NCBI RefSeq assembly: GCF_001458355.1
Contig: NZ_CYSA01000015.1
Location: 5,001 to 69,000 of the forward strand
Direction: 5' to 3'
DNA: 64,000 bases
Origin: Thalassovita gelatinovora
GTDB taxonomy: Bacteria; Pseudomonadota; Alphaproteobacteria; Rhodobacterales; Rhodobacteraceae
The notes beneath the pieces are model-generated. The model saw only the letters and a program-made list of their open reading frames with translations. It did no database searches and was not told the DNA's origin. This document shows, piece by piece, positions 19,135 through 27,061 of this stretch (position 1 is the first letter of the stretch; each line of letters begins with the position of its first letter). The translations under genes were made by a program, and so were the position numbers.

Positions 19135-19741
19135 CGTGTTTCTCAAGGGCCTTGGTGTCGGAGTGGCGATTGCCGCCCCAGTCGGCCCGATCGGATTGCT
19201 GTGTATCCGCCGCAGCGTTGCTCAGGGCCGTGCTGCGGGTTTGGCCACCGGTTTTGGTGCAGCGGCGGCGGATGGCACTTATGGGCTGCTGGTGGCTGCC
19301 GGTATTTCTGCGTCCGGCCTGCTGACCCGCTACAGCACACAGATGCAATTATTCGGCGGGGTGTTGATCGCCTGCTTGGGTCTGTTGACTCTGCGTGGCT
19401 TTTTCACCGCCCGTCCGGCAGAAATCTCTGGCCCGCCCGCCACATCAATCCTCGGCGCCTTTGGCACGACCTATCTGCTGACGCTATTGAACCCGGCGAC
19501 GGTTCTAGCCTTTGCCGGAATGGTTGCCGGGCTTGGCGCAGCGGCGTCGGGGGCGTCGAACGCGGCCTATTGGCTGGTGATCGGGGTCTTTCTGGGGTCG
19601 GCCCTGTGGTGGCTGATCCTTGTTCATGCCGCGCTGTGGGCGCGGGCGCGAATCGCGCAGGATACTTTGCGCTGGCTTGACCTGATTGCGGGGGCGGTTC
19701 TAACCGTTTGGGGGATCGGTCTTACCTGGGGCGCAATCTGA
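19127..19741 (+). CDS. LysE-family amino-acid exporter
   Basis: 204 residues from ATG 19127. The LysE/RhtB signature is at the N-terminus: GVGVAIAAPVGPIGLLCIRRS, followed by six predicted membrane segments (for example LATGFGAAAADGTYGLLVAA, ILGAFGTTYLLTLLNPATVL). It exports amino acids or analogues across the inner membrane. The NPAT motif in the second half is typical. It overlaps the lrp-like gene by 8 nt and is probably in one transcript with it. Confidence 0.92.
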   Translation: MIDVFLKGLGVGVAIAAPVGPIGLLCIRRSVAQGRAAGLATGFGAAAADGTYGLLVAAGISASGLLTRYSTQMQLFGGVLIACLGLLTLRGFFTARPAEISGPPATSILGAFGTTYLLTLLNPATVLAFAGMVAGLGAAASGASNAAYWLVIGVFLGSALWWLILVHAALWARARIAQDTLRWLDLIAGAVLTVWGIGLTWGAI

Positions 19742-19945
19742 GGGGCATGACACAACCTTTTTCGCTCCGGCTTTTGCCGCGATATCTCTGGGCCCGATTG
19801 CTTGGCCCCCATCAAAGCGGCAGACTCAATCGATTTGAATGGATTTGAAGAAAGCCCCTATTGCGACGTTGTCATTCCAATTGATATCGGGGGCATATCT
19901 CACATTGCTTTCACATCAAAAACAATGAATTAGATGGATAACTAT

Positions 19946-20019
19946 TGGAGCGGGCGGCGGGAATCGAACCCGCGTCATTAGCTTGGAAGGCTAAGGTCTT
20001 ACCATTACACAACGCCCGC
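19946..20019 (-). tRNA. tRNA-Gly (anticodon TCC)
   Basis: 74 nt including encoded CCA, read on the minus strand. The acceptor stem starts GCGGGCG and closes with CGCCCGC; the anticodon loop CTTCCAA gives anticodon TCC, for glycine GGA/GGG codons. The T arm carries GGTTCGATTCC. The 204-nt stretch between lysE and this tRNA shows nothing I recognise. Confidence 0.97.
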
Positions 20020-20179
20020 TCAACAGGGTCACTTCCTATGTCATCGGCATTTTGACGTCAAGACCGCTCGCAGACAGTTTCATCTCTGTTTGATGGACCG
20101 GTGCGCCTAAAGAGCCGGGCAAACTTTCCAATCAACTGTTGCGCCGTCCCGCCGACGGGGAGTGGTTACCTAAACATGT

Positions 20180-20320
20180 CTGAAAATTGTCCGTTGTTTA
20201 GAATACAGACGATTGATCCACCACGCCCAAGCTTAGCGCGGTTTTTCCTCCTCCCTGGCTGCGCCGGATTGATCTCTCCCCGTACCCGACTGGCCGCGCG
20301 AGCAATCGCGCGGTCTTTTT
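20180..20320 (+). ncRNA. Candidate small RNA with CTCCTCCC loop and terminator
   Basis: The 342-nt gap between tRNA-Gly and the AraC-type gene has no plausible CDS but ends in a good plus-strand intrinsic terminator (20294-20320). No plus-strand gene precedes it nearer than lysE at 19741. Upstream of the terminator is CCTCCTCCC (20247-20255) after a T-run, then CTCTCCCC (about 20275). Alphaproteobacterial sRNAs of the CcsR and alpha-r14 types expose CUCCUCCC as an anti-Shine-Dalgarno loop. The 5' end is a guess; no clear promoter was found. Expression is unproven. Confidence 0.4.
20294..20320 (+). terminator. Intrinsic terminator without an annotated plus-strand gene
   Basis: CCGCGCG (20294-20300), loop AGCAAT, CGCGCGG (20307-20313), then TCTTTTT. 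This is a strong rho-independent terminator for a plus-strand transcript. It supports the candidate small RNA just upstream. Confidence 0.75.
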
Positions 20321-20361
20321 CCGACCGCAACGGTGAAACGCAAAGACTAAAATGTTGCCGC

Positions 20362-21309
20362 TCATCCATCCTGCGGCATCGATTGGGTCCCGAAACGACG
20401 GCGGTATTCGCCCGCAGACAGACCCGTGATCGCCTTGAAAACCCGGGCAAAGGCCGAAGGGTCGCCATAGCCCACCTGCCAACCGATCTGCGACACCGGC
20501 AGACGACTGCGTTCGAGCAGGCCACGCGCCTTTTCCACCCTCACCTGCTGCAGATAGACTGAAGGCGACAAACCGGTCGCAACCTGAAAACGGCGCAAAA
20601 AGGTGCGCTCGCTCAGTTGTGCATGGCCGGCCATGGCTTCAACCGTCACGGCGTCGCCCGACCGCGATTCGAGCCAGGTTTGCACCTGCAGGATCGCCGC
20701 ATCGCCATGCTGCCGCCGGGGCCGGAAGCTGCGGTAATTTCGCTGTTCGCGGCCCGACGGATCGATCAGCAGGTGCCGGGCCACCTGTGACACCAGATGC
20801 GGCCCGCCCCACAACCCGACCAGAAACAATCCCAGATCCAGCCACGCCATTATCCCACCCGCCGTGACGATATCGTGGTCATCGACAAGGATCCGTTCGG
20901 GGACCAGTCGCACCTCAGGGAATGTCGCGCAAAATTCTTCCTCAAGCGCCCAATGGGTTGTGGCGGGCCGGCCAGTCAACAACCCGGCATGCCCCAGCCA
21001 GAATGCCCCGGCACAGACCGAACAGACCCGGGCGCCGCGCCGGTGCTGATCCGCGACCCAATGGGTCAGCGGATGGTCGGCATCACCGCGAGCACCGTCC
21101 AGGCTGGGAGGAAAGATCACCACATCGAACAGTTTCGGTTCCGAGACCTTGATCTGAACGGCTTCGATCCGTCCCTGCCCGCCGGCATATCGGCTGGCCA
21201 CCTTGAGCAGATCGCTCAGCCCATAAAGCGCGGCAGCCTGCGCACCGGGAAAGTCCACCAGCGCAACACTCAGATCGATATTTGGCGGATTTTGCATAGC
21301 ATTGGTCAT
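20362..21309 (-). CDS. GlxA-type AraC-family regulator (DJ-1/PfpI domain plus HTH)
   Basis: 315 residues from ATG 21309; a TTG at 21318, closer to a GGGGG element, is an alternative start. The N-terminal half (about 10-185) is a DJ-1/PfpI glutamine-amidotransferase-like domain with the nucleophile-elbow cysteine in CSVCAGAFWLGHAGLL. The C-terminal half (about 215-310) has two AraC helix-turn-helix motifs: VEAMAGHAQLSERTFLRRF and VSQIGWQVGYGDPSAFARVF. GlxA-type proteins are transcriptional regulators, often of betaine or amino-acid catabolism. It is divergent from an isochorismatase-family gene, its probable target. Confidence 0.9.
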   Translation of the reverse strand: MTNAMQNPPNIDLSVALVDFPGAQAAALYGLSDLLKVASRYAGGQGRIEAVQIKVSEPKLFDVVIFPPSLDGARGDADHPLTHWVADQHRRGARVCSVCAGAFWLGHAGLLTGRPATTHWALEEEFCATFPEVRLVPERILVDDHDIVTAGGIMAWLDLGLFLVGLWGGPHLVSQVARHLLIDPSGREQRNYRSFRPRRQHGDAAILQVQTWLESRSGDAVTVEAMAGHAQLSERTFLRRFQVATGLSPSVYLQQVRVEKARGLLERSRLPVSQIGWQVGYGDPSAFARVFKAITGLSAGEYRRRFGTQSMPQDG

Positions 21310-21375
21310 ATACGCCAATCGTCCCCCTGATCAAGTGGGCGCATATAGCCCTCACATGATCGAGAGGAATCGAAA

Positions 21376-21924
21376 ATGAGCAAAACCGCCCTGATCCTTG
21401 TGGATATCCAGAACGACTATTTCGCGTCCGGCACTTGGCCTGTGGCTCTGATGGACAAGGTGGCGGAAAATTCCGCCAAATTGCTGGCGCGGGCGCGCGA
21501 TACCGGCATGACGGTGATCCATATCCGCCACGAAACTGCCCCCGGTGCCCCGTTTTTTCAACCCGGCTCTGAAGGGGCTGAAATCCATGACAGCGTCGCC
21601 CCGAACATCGGTGAAACGGTGGTGACAAAACACCGCCCCAATAGTTTTCACCAAACCGGGCTGCTGGACATGCTGCGCCGTGACGGGATCGAAACGCTGA
21701 TCCTGTGCGGGGCGCAAAGCCAGATGTGCATCGATGCCACCACCCGGGCGGCGGTGGATCACGGTTTCAAGGTCGTGCTGCCGCATGACGCCTGTGGCGC
21801 GAAAGAAGCCACGTTCGGTGACGTTACCGTGCCGCCCGAAATGGTTCAGGCCGCCTTCATGGCACCGTTGGCGATGTCATATGCCAAGGTGGCGACGACG
21901 ACAGAGGTTCTGTTGCTGATCTGA
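21376..21924 (+). CDS. Isochorismatase-family cysteine hydrolase
   Basis: 182 residues, preceded by GAGAGGAA. The cysteine hydrolase triad is visible: Asp10 in LILVDIQNDYF, Lys in VVTKHRPNSF (about 84) and Cys in CGAQSQMCIDATTRAA (about 118). The family covers nicotinamidase, isochorismatase, N-carbamoylsarcosine amidase and ureido-type hydrolases. The exact substrate cannot be told. Divergence from a GlxA-type regulator 67 nt away is a recurrent arrangement for inducible single-enzyme detoxification or amide use. Confidence 0.88.
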   Translation: MSKTALILVDIQNDYFASGTWPVALMDKVAENSAKLLARARDTGMTVIHIRHETAPGAPFFQPGSEGAEIHDSVAPNIGETVVTKHRPNSFHQTGLLDMLRRDGIETLILCGAQSQMCIDATTRAAVDHGFKVVLPHDACGAKEATFGDVTVPPEMVQAAFMAPLAMSYAKVATTTEVLLLI

Positions 21925-21951
21925 CCGCAGCAATGCTGCCGCCAAGGAAAA

Positions 21952-21978
21952 ACGCGCGCGGTCCCCCGCGCGCGTCTG
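21952..21978 (-). terminator. GC-rich terminator between convergent genes
   Basis: ACGCGCGCGG and CCGCGCGCGT form a perfect 10-bp stem with loop TCCC (21952-21975). On the minus strand it is followed by TTTTTCC, so it terminates the 5'-nucleotidase transcript ending at 22000; it may also stop the isochorismatase gene. Confidence 0.8.
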
Positions 21979-21999
21979 TTCAATCTTGTGCCGAACCGC

Positions 22000-23559
22000 T
22001 TACTTCGCGACGATCCGGTCGTCCGTGTAGGGCTTGAACGGGCTGTGTTTGGCCAGATATTCGGCGGTCACATCGGCCAGGTCGGGACCGAAATCATAGA
22101 CATTCATCGCATCACGGAACATCGCGTAGCCGTCGCCACCGTTGCGAACGAAGTTGTTCGATACCACGCCGTAAACCTTTGCCATGTCCAGCGGTTCGCC
22201 ACCGACCATCACGTCTGAAATCCGGCTGCCTGCTGGCTGCGATTTATCGAAGGCAAATGTCATCCCCGCTACCTGCGGGAACCGCCCGGCGCCATCCTCG
22301 ATCTGACTGACCCCGTTTTCCAATGCTTCAAGCATGGTTGCACCGGTGACCTGAAAGGTCGACAGCGTGTTTTGGAACGGCAGCACGGTCAGCACTTCGC
22401 CCATGGTCACAGGGCCCGCGTCGATCGAAGCGCGGATGCCGCCGCCATTCTGGATGGCGATCTGAATACCCTGTTTCTTCACCCGATCCAACATCGCATC
22501 GGCGATCAGATTGCCCATGGCGCATTCCACCGCGCGGCATTCGGTTTTCGCACCGATGATTTCGTCGGCGGTTTCGGCAACGACCTTGTTGCGGATTTCG
22601 TCCAACGGAATGGCCGCCTCGGCGATGCGCGACTTGGTCGCCTCTTCTTCGGCGACGGCGGCATCCATGATGATTGGTTCGCCGGTCGCTTCAACAATCG
22701 CACCAGCATCGTCGAAGGTGACGTTCAATTCGCCCAGAAACTTGCCATAGGCATAGGCCGACACAATGGCGGTATTACCGACCATGGTCGGGTACGGGCC
22801 TTCGGCGCGGTCCGAGGTGTTGGATAGCAAGGTGTTGGTATGACCGCCGACGATCACGTCGACACCGGTGGTTTCGGCGGCGACCTTCTTGTCGACATTA
22901 TATCCAGAATGCGACAGCACTATGATCTTGTTGATGCCCATTTCGGTCAGCTTGTCGACCTCGTCCTGCACCGCGTCGACCGGATCGGTGAAGACGATGT
23001 TGGCGCCAGGGCTGGACAGTTCGGGAGTGTCGTGCGGGGTCAGGCCGATCAGGCCCAGCTTTTCGCCGCCACGTTCGATCACCGTGGATTTGGCCAGCTT
23101 ACCAGCCAGCATGTCTTCTCCCGACACATCGGCATTGGACATCAGCACCGGGAAATCAACCGCATCCATGAAGCCGCGCAGAACTTCGGGGCCATCGTCG
23201 AATTCATGGTTGCCCACGGTCATCGCATCATAGCGCATCTTGTTCATCATCTCAGCCGCCAGCTTACCCTTGTAATAGGTGTAAAACAGGGTGCCCTGAA
23301 ACTGGTCGCCACCATCGACAAGGATTGAATTGTTGGTCCGCGCCCGGGCCGAGTCGATCGCGGTCACCAAACGGGCCGAGCCGCCGAAACACTTACCTTC
23401 GGTATTGTCTTCTGACGAACAGCCCGAGTCATATTTTGAAATCGGTTCGAACCGGGCATGAAAATCATTGGTATGAAGAATGGTCAGCGCATAATCGGCG
23501 CTGGCTGCCCCTGCGGACAAAGCGACAGCGGCTGTGGTTGTGAAGATTTTTCTGAGCAT
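22000..23559 (-). CDS. Periplasmic bifunctional metallophosphatase / 5'-nucleotidase
   Basis: 519 residues with a signal peptide (about 1-21, ending SAGAASA). The N-terminal metallophosphoesterase domain (about 24-300) has the di-metal ligands in LHTNDFHARF, VDGGDQFQG, VGNHEFDDG and GGHTNT. The C-terminal nucleotidase domain (about 330-510) has GNLIADAML, IQNGGGIRASID, LPFQNTL and NNFVRNGGDGY. It releases phosphate and nucleosides from nucleotides in the periplasm. The nucleoside-salvage operon near 45-48 kb could use its products, though the loci are not adjacent. Confidence 0.93.
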   Translation of the reverse strand: MLRKIFTTTAAVALSAGAASADYALTILHTNDFHARFEPISKYDSGCSSEDNTEGKCFGGSARLVTAIDSARARTNNSILVDGGDQFQGTLFYTYYKGKLAAEMMNKMRYDAMTVGNHEFDDGPEVLRGFMDAVDFPVLMSNADVSGEDMLAGKLAKSTVIERGGEKLGLIGLTPHDTPELSSPGANIVFTDPVDAVQDEVDKLTEMGINKIIVLSHSGYNVDKKVAAETTGVDVIVGGHTNTLLSNTSDRAEGPYPTMVGNTAIVSAYAYGKFLGELNVTFDDAGAIVEATGEPIIMDAAVAEEEATKSRIAEAAIPLDEIRNKVVAETADEIIGAKTECRAVECAMGNLIADAMLDRVKKQGIQIAIQNGGGIRASIDAGPVTMGEVLTVLPFQNTLSTFQVTGATMLEALENGVSQIEDGAGRFPQVAGMTFAFDKSQPAGSRISDVMVGGEPLDMAKVYGVVSNNFVRNGGDGYAMFRDAMNVYDFGPDLADVTAEYLAKHSPFKPYTDDRIVAK

Positions 23560-23847
23560 GATCTGCCCCCCAAATTGGACTGATGATAAATACCCTGCAA
23601 AGCTTTGGTCAAAGAGTCAAAGCTATGATTCCAATCCTCCTTACTTGCCCGACGTCAACCACAGGTTACGCGGAATGAAGAGCCAGACCGTTCAGGGGCA
23701 ACGATAGCCATACAAACCAACCCGAAAGCCACATGTTTTCGATTTTGATTGGCCCTGCCAGCGCTCTTGTCGTCCTCAGCCCGCAGCGCTATCTATTTCA
23801 ATCAACGGCCCCGCTTTTCCGGGTCTTCAAGAGACAAGGCAAACCGT

Positions 23848-25164
23848 ATGATCAGAACGATTGCCCACCTGATTTTCGCGGTCGTTATTGCGACCCTGCC
23901 GCAGACCCCCTCCGCCCAAGAGGTCCAATTCGGCGCCAACCTGCGATCATTGGATTTTGCCAAGGTGTTTGACACCGCAGCATCGCCCGAACGGATGAAA
24001 CGCTGGGATGCGCTTTATGCCACAGGCGTCACCGATCTGGTCATTTCACAGGCCTTGGTTTCCCCCTACTCCCCGGCCCGGACCGCCCGCAAATCCGGCA
24101 CCTATCTGTCCGACATGGATCTGGAAAACCTGTCTGGCGTATTGAGTGACGGGGGCAATCGGGATTTCGAACTGACCTATGTCAGCGGATACGGGCTTTC
24201 GAACGACGCCTGCGCGTCAAGCCCTGACCCGACCGAAGTGGGGAAAAACGCCGCCAACTGGGAATACAAAAACATCGTTTCCCGGCTACTGGATAAGGGC
24301 ATCCCGATCCACGCGGTGAATGTCGACGGCCCCTTCCTGAGGGTCATTGCAGGATCAACCAAGGGGTTCAGCTGCGGTTTGGGGCGTCATGGCGGGTTCA
24401 ACGCGGCCCAAAGTGCCCGGATCGTCATTGTCTACATGAAGCAACTGCGCAATCTGATCAACCTGCACCCGGCCAACCACGGTGTGGATGTCCAGATAGC
24501 GCTGCTGATCAATCTTCCGAACTGGGCAATCGCGGGCGATCCCGCGATTCCATCGGCGGGGCTGACCGGTGATCTGGTCCATGATGTTCTGGTCAAATTC
24601 GGTGCTGAACTGCGCGCGGACGCCACATCGGTCAAACCCTTGGTCGTGGACGGGGTGGTCTTTGATTATCCTTACACTCTGGTGACTGCGAACGAACCGG
24701 TCTTCAAGCGTAAAACCATGCATGTCCTGAACCGGCTCAAGACCTTTCCACCTCACGCCATAAATCCGGTTTTGACCTTCATCACAAACACCGCCTATCG
24801 CCATCCCCAAAGCATCCTACAGGGGGATTTGCAGGGCACTGCGCCATGCGTTTGGCAGACCAACAAGATCATATCGATCAAGCAGATTCCCTACCTGCCC
24901 TACGAAGGCAAAAACGGGGCTACAATGCCGTCGAGCTGCGTCGACGAACAGCAAGCGGTCGATCAGGGATATTGGAACGATTCCTTCGAATATGCCGATC
25001 GGTTGCGCCGGCCGTACACCGACCCCTCGAGCCTGCGCGCCCGCGATATGCAGGACAGCGATATCCGCGCGACGATGTTCCTGTCCTGGTTCGCTACCCC
25101 CGTCAGCACGCTTTCCTCGATCGAAAGGACCATCGGTTATGTTGACAGGTTGCATCCGAACTGA
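23848..25164 (+). CDS. Secreted protein of unknown family
   Basis: 438 residues from ATG 23848. MIRTIAHLIFAVVIATLPQT followed by PSA is a good signal peptide. The mature protein has only four obvious cysteines (in NDACASS, FSCGLG, APCVWQ, SSCVDE), suggesting two disulfides in the periplasm. Alternating hydrophobic strands such as VTDLVISQALVS, IHAVNVDGPFL, VDVQIALLINLPNW, VDGVVFDYPYTL and INPVLTFITNTAY look like a TIM-barrel, perhaps glycosidase-like, but I recognise no family or catalytic motif. It is divergent from the 5'-nucleotidase gene across a 288-nt gap. Confidence 0.75.
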   Translation: MIRTIAHLIFAVVIATLPQTPSAQEVQFGANLRSLDFAKVFDTAASPERMKRWDALYATGVTDLVISQALVSPYSPARTARKSGTYLSDMDLENLSGVLSDGGNRDFELTYVSGYGLSNDACASSPDPTEVGKNAANWEYKNIVSRLLDKGIPIHAVNVDGPFLRVIAGSTKGFSCGLGRHGGFNAAQSARIVIVYMKQLRNLINLHPANHGVDVQIALLINLPNWAIAGDPAIPSAGLTGDLVHDVLVKFGAELRADATSVKPLVVDGVVFDYPYTLVTANEPVFKRKTMHVLNRLKTFPPHAINPVLTFITNTAYRHPQSILQGDLQGTAPCVWQTNKIISIKQIPYLPYEGKNGATMPSSCVDEQQAVDQGYWNDSFEYADRLRRPYTDPSSLRARDMQDSDIRATMFLSWFATPVSTLSSIERTIGYVDRLHPN

Positions 25165-25221
25165 TCCGGTCCCAGACACAAGCCCCTTGACCAAATGTCC
25201 GTCACGCGGCATCTCCCCGTC

Positions 25222-25560
25222 ATGCTGATATTCAAGATTTTCCGTGCCGAAGAATGGCAATCACTGGTCGAAAACGGTGCAACCGATGGCGCACCCATCG
25301 ATATTGCCGACGGGTTCGTTCATTTTTCCACCGCCGAACAAGTGGCCGAAACCGCTGCGAAGCATTTCGAAGCCGAAAACGGGCTGGTGCTGCTGGCGTT
25401 GGAAAGCGAAGCTTTGGGCGAAGACCTGCATTGGGACGTGTCGCGCGGCGACGCACTGTTCCCGCATCTTTACCGGCAATTGCGATTTGACGACGTGCTG
25501 TGGTCGAAACCATTGCCGTTTGTCGATGGCGAACATCTGTTCCCCGAGGGGGTGCTATGA
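25222..25560 (+). CDS. DUF952 family protein
   Basis: 112 residues from ATG 25222 ([13 protein letters not shown]); a longer frame back to 25195 lacks homology. The [20 protein letters not shown] and [13 protein letters not shown] segments match DUF952, a small cytosolic family with a pierisin/ADP-ribosyltransferase-like fold and no proven function. It overlaps pyrD as ATGA (25557-25560) and starts a DUF952-pyrD-arsC-like chain in which each gene overlaps the next, so the three are probably one operon. Confidence 0.87.
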   Translation: MLIFKIFRAEEWQSLVENGATDGAPIDIADGFVHFSTAEQVAETAAKHFEAENGLVLLALESEALGEDLHWDVSRGDALFPHLYRQLRFDDVLWSKPLPFVDGEHLFPEGVL

Positions 25561-26615
25561 AACTGATCGAAAAGCTAGGCCTGACGGCGATGCACCGGAT
25601 CGACCCGGAAACCGCCCACGGGCTGGCGATCAAGGCGCTGCAGTTGGGGGCAGTACCGCTGTCGGGTCTGGTCACTTCGCCCCGGCTGCGCACCCAAGTG
25701 GCGGGGTTGAATATGGCCAACCCGGTCGGGATCGCCGCCGGGTTCGACAAGAACGCCAGCGTTTTACTGCCGCTGTCGCGGGCTGGTTTCGGTTTCGTCG
25801 AGGTTGGCGCCGCAACCCCGCGCCCGCAGCCGGGCAATCCAAAACCGCGACTGTTCCGGCTGACGCAAGACCGCGCCGCGATCAACCGGTTCGGGTTCAA
25901 CAATGACGGGATGGAAGAGATCAGCGCACGGTTGTCGAAACGGCCGCGCGACATGGTTCTGGGGCTGAACCTTGGCGCCAATAAAGACAGCGAAGACCGG
26001 GCCGGCGATTTCGCCCGGGTGTTACGTCATTGCGGGGCGCATCTGGATTTCGCCACCGTCAACGTGTCGTCGCCCAATACCGAAAAGCTGCGCGATTTGC
26101 AGGGGGCTGCCGCCCTGACCGGGTTACTGACCGGGGTGATTGCCGCGCGCAACGCGCTTGACCGGCCGATCCCGGTTTTCCTAAAAATCGCTCCAGATCT
26201 GACCACGACGGAAATCGGCGATATTGCCGAAGTGGCTTTGTCCACCGGCATCGACGCGGTGATCGCCACCAATACAACATTGTCGCGCGACGGGCTGCAC
26301 GGCCCGCACGCGTCCGAGGCGGGCGGGCTGTCCGGGGCACCGTTGTTCGACAAATCCACCCGCGTGTTGGCGCAGTTGTCAAAACGGCTTGACGGGCGGC
26401 TGCCGTTGATCGGTGTCGGCGGCATTTCCAGCACCGAAGACGCCTATGCCAAGATCCGCGCCGGGGCGTCGGCGGTCCAGCTATATACCGCGCTGATCTA
26501 TCAAGGTTTCAGTCTGGGGGCCGAGATTGCCCGTGGCCTTGACCGGCTGCTGGAGCGTGACGGGTTTTCCAACGTGGCCGAGGCCGTGGCAACAAAAAGG
26601 GAAGACTGGCTATGA
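25557..26615 (+). CDS. pyrD: Dihydroorotate dehydrogenase (quinone)
   Basis: 352 residues from ATG 25557. Class 2, membrane-associated DHODH: the N-terminal amphipathic part ([26 protein letters not shown]), FMN-binding blocks [15 protein letters not shown] and [47 protein letters not shown] with the catalytic Ser region, and [20 protein letters not shown]. It oxidises dihydroorotate with quinone in pyrimidine biosynthesis. Length is typical. It overlaps DUF952 upstream and the arsC-like gene downstream by 4 nt each. Confidence 0.96.
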   Translation: MKLIEKLGLTAMHRIDPETAHGLAIKALQLGAVPLSGLVTSPRLRTQVAGLNMANPVGIAAGFDKNASVLLPLSRAGFGFVEVGAATPRPQPGNPKPRLFRLTQDRAAINRFGFNNDGMEEISARLSKRPRDMVLGLNLGANKDSEDRAGDFARVLRHCGAHLDFATVNVSSPNTEKLRDLQGAAALTGLLTGVIAARNALDRPIPVFLKIAPDLTTTEIGDIAEVALSTGIDAVIATNTTLSRDGLHGPHASEAGGLSGAPLFDKSTRVLAQLSKRLDGRLPLIGVGGISSTEDAYAKIRAGASAVQLYTALIYQGFSLGAEIARGLDRLLERDGFSNVAEAVATKREDWL

Positions 26616-26953
26616 TCACGATCTGGCACAATCCGCGTTGTTCGAAATCGCGCCAGACACTGGCGCTGATCGAAGAACGCGATATCACCATCCGCAAATA
26701 CCTTGAAGACGCGCCAAGTGCGGATGAAATCCGCGCGGCGCGCGACGCCTTGGGTGTCGCAGCGATCGAAATGATGCGGACAAAGGAAAACCTGTTCAAG
26801 GAACTTGGCCTATCGAAGACCGACGCCGATGAGGTACTGATCGCAGCGATGGCGGACAACCCCGTCCTGATCGAACGGCCGATCGTTTTCAGCGACACCA
26901 AAGCCGCCATCGGCCGCCCGCCCGAAGCGGTATTGGATATCCTGCCCATCTGA
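26612..26953 (+). CDS. ArsC/Spx-family arsenate reductase-like protein
   Basis: 113 residues. The thioredoxin-fold ArsC family is shown by [21 protein letters not shown] with the catalytic Cys10, and by the segments [14 protein letters not shown] and [13 protein letters not shown]. Glutaredoxin-dependent arsenate reductases of this type reduce arsenate to arsenite. No ars operon genes are nearby, and it is translationally coupled to pyrD, so a housekeeping redox role is equally possible. Confidence 0.85.
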   Translation: MITIWHNPRCSKSRQTLALIEERDITIRKYLEDAPSADEIRAARDALGVAAIEMMRTKENLFKELGLSKTDADEVLIAAMADNPVLIERPIVFSDTKAAIGRPPEAVLDILPI

Positions 26954-26988
26954 CACGTAGCCTGCCAAAAACGAGGCCTATTGCTGAA

Positions 26989-27043
26989 TTTTCCACAGCT
27001 TATCCACAGGCCCTACGATGTGGACAAGATGGAATTATCCATA
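26989..27043. other. Cluster of DnaA boxes
   Basis: In 55 bp there are TTTTCCACA (26989-26997), the consensus box TTATCCACA (27000-27008), TTGTCCACA on the minus strand (27019-27027) and TTATCCATA (27035-27043). They fill the 108-nt gap between the convergent arsC-like and MATE genes. No AT-rich unwinding region or dnaA/parAB/hemE genes are adjacent, so a full oriC is unlikely. A DnaA-binding or titration site fits better. Confidence 0.6.
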
Positions 27044-27061
27044 ATTCACAGCATATTGCTG

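Noticed and set aside
26612-26953. Arsenic-resistance operon
   Set aside because: Only one ArsC-like gene is present, coupled to pyrD; there is no arsR, arsB or acr3 nearby.
26989-27043. Chromosomal replication origin
   Set aside because: DnaA boxes are present, but there is no long AT-rich stretch in the 108-nt gap, and the genes usually near oriC in this group (dnaA, parAB, gidA, hemE) are absent. Kept only as a DnaA-box cluster.
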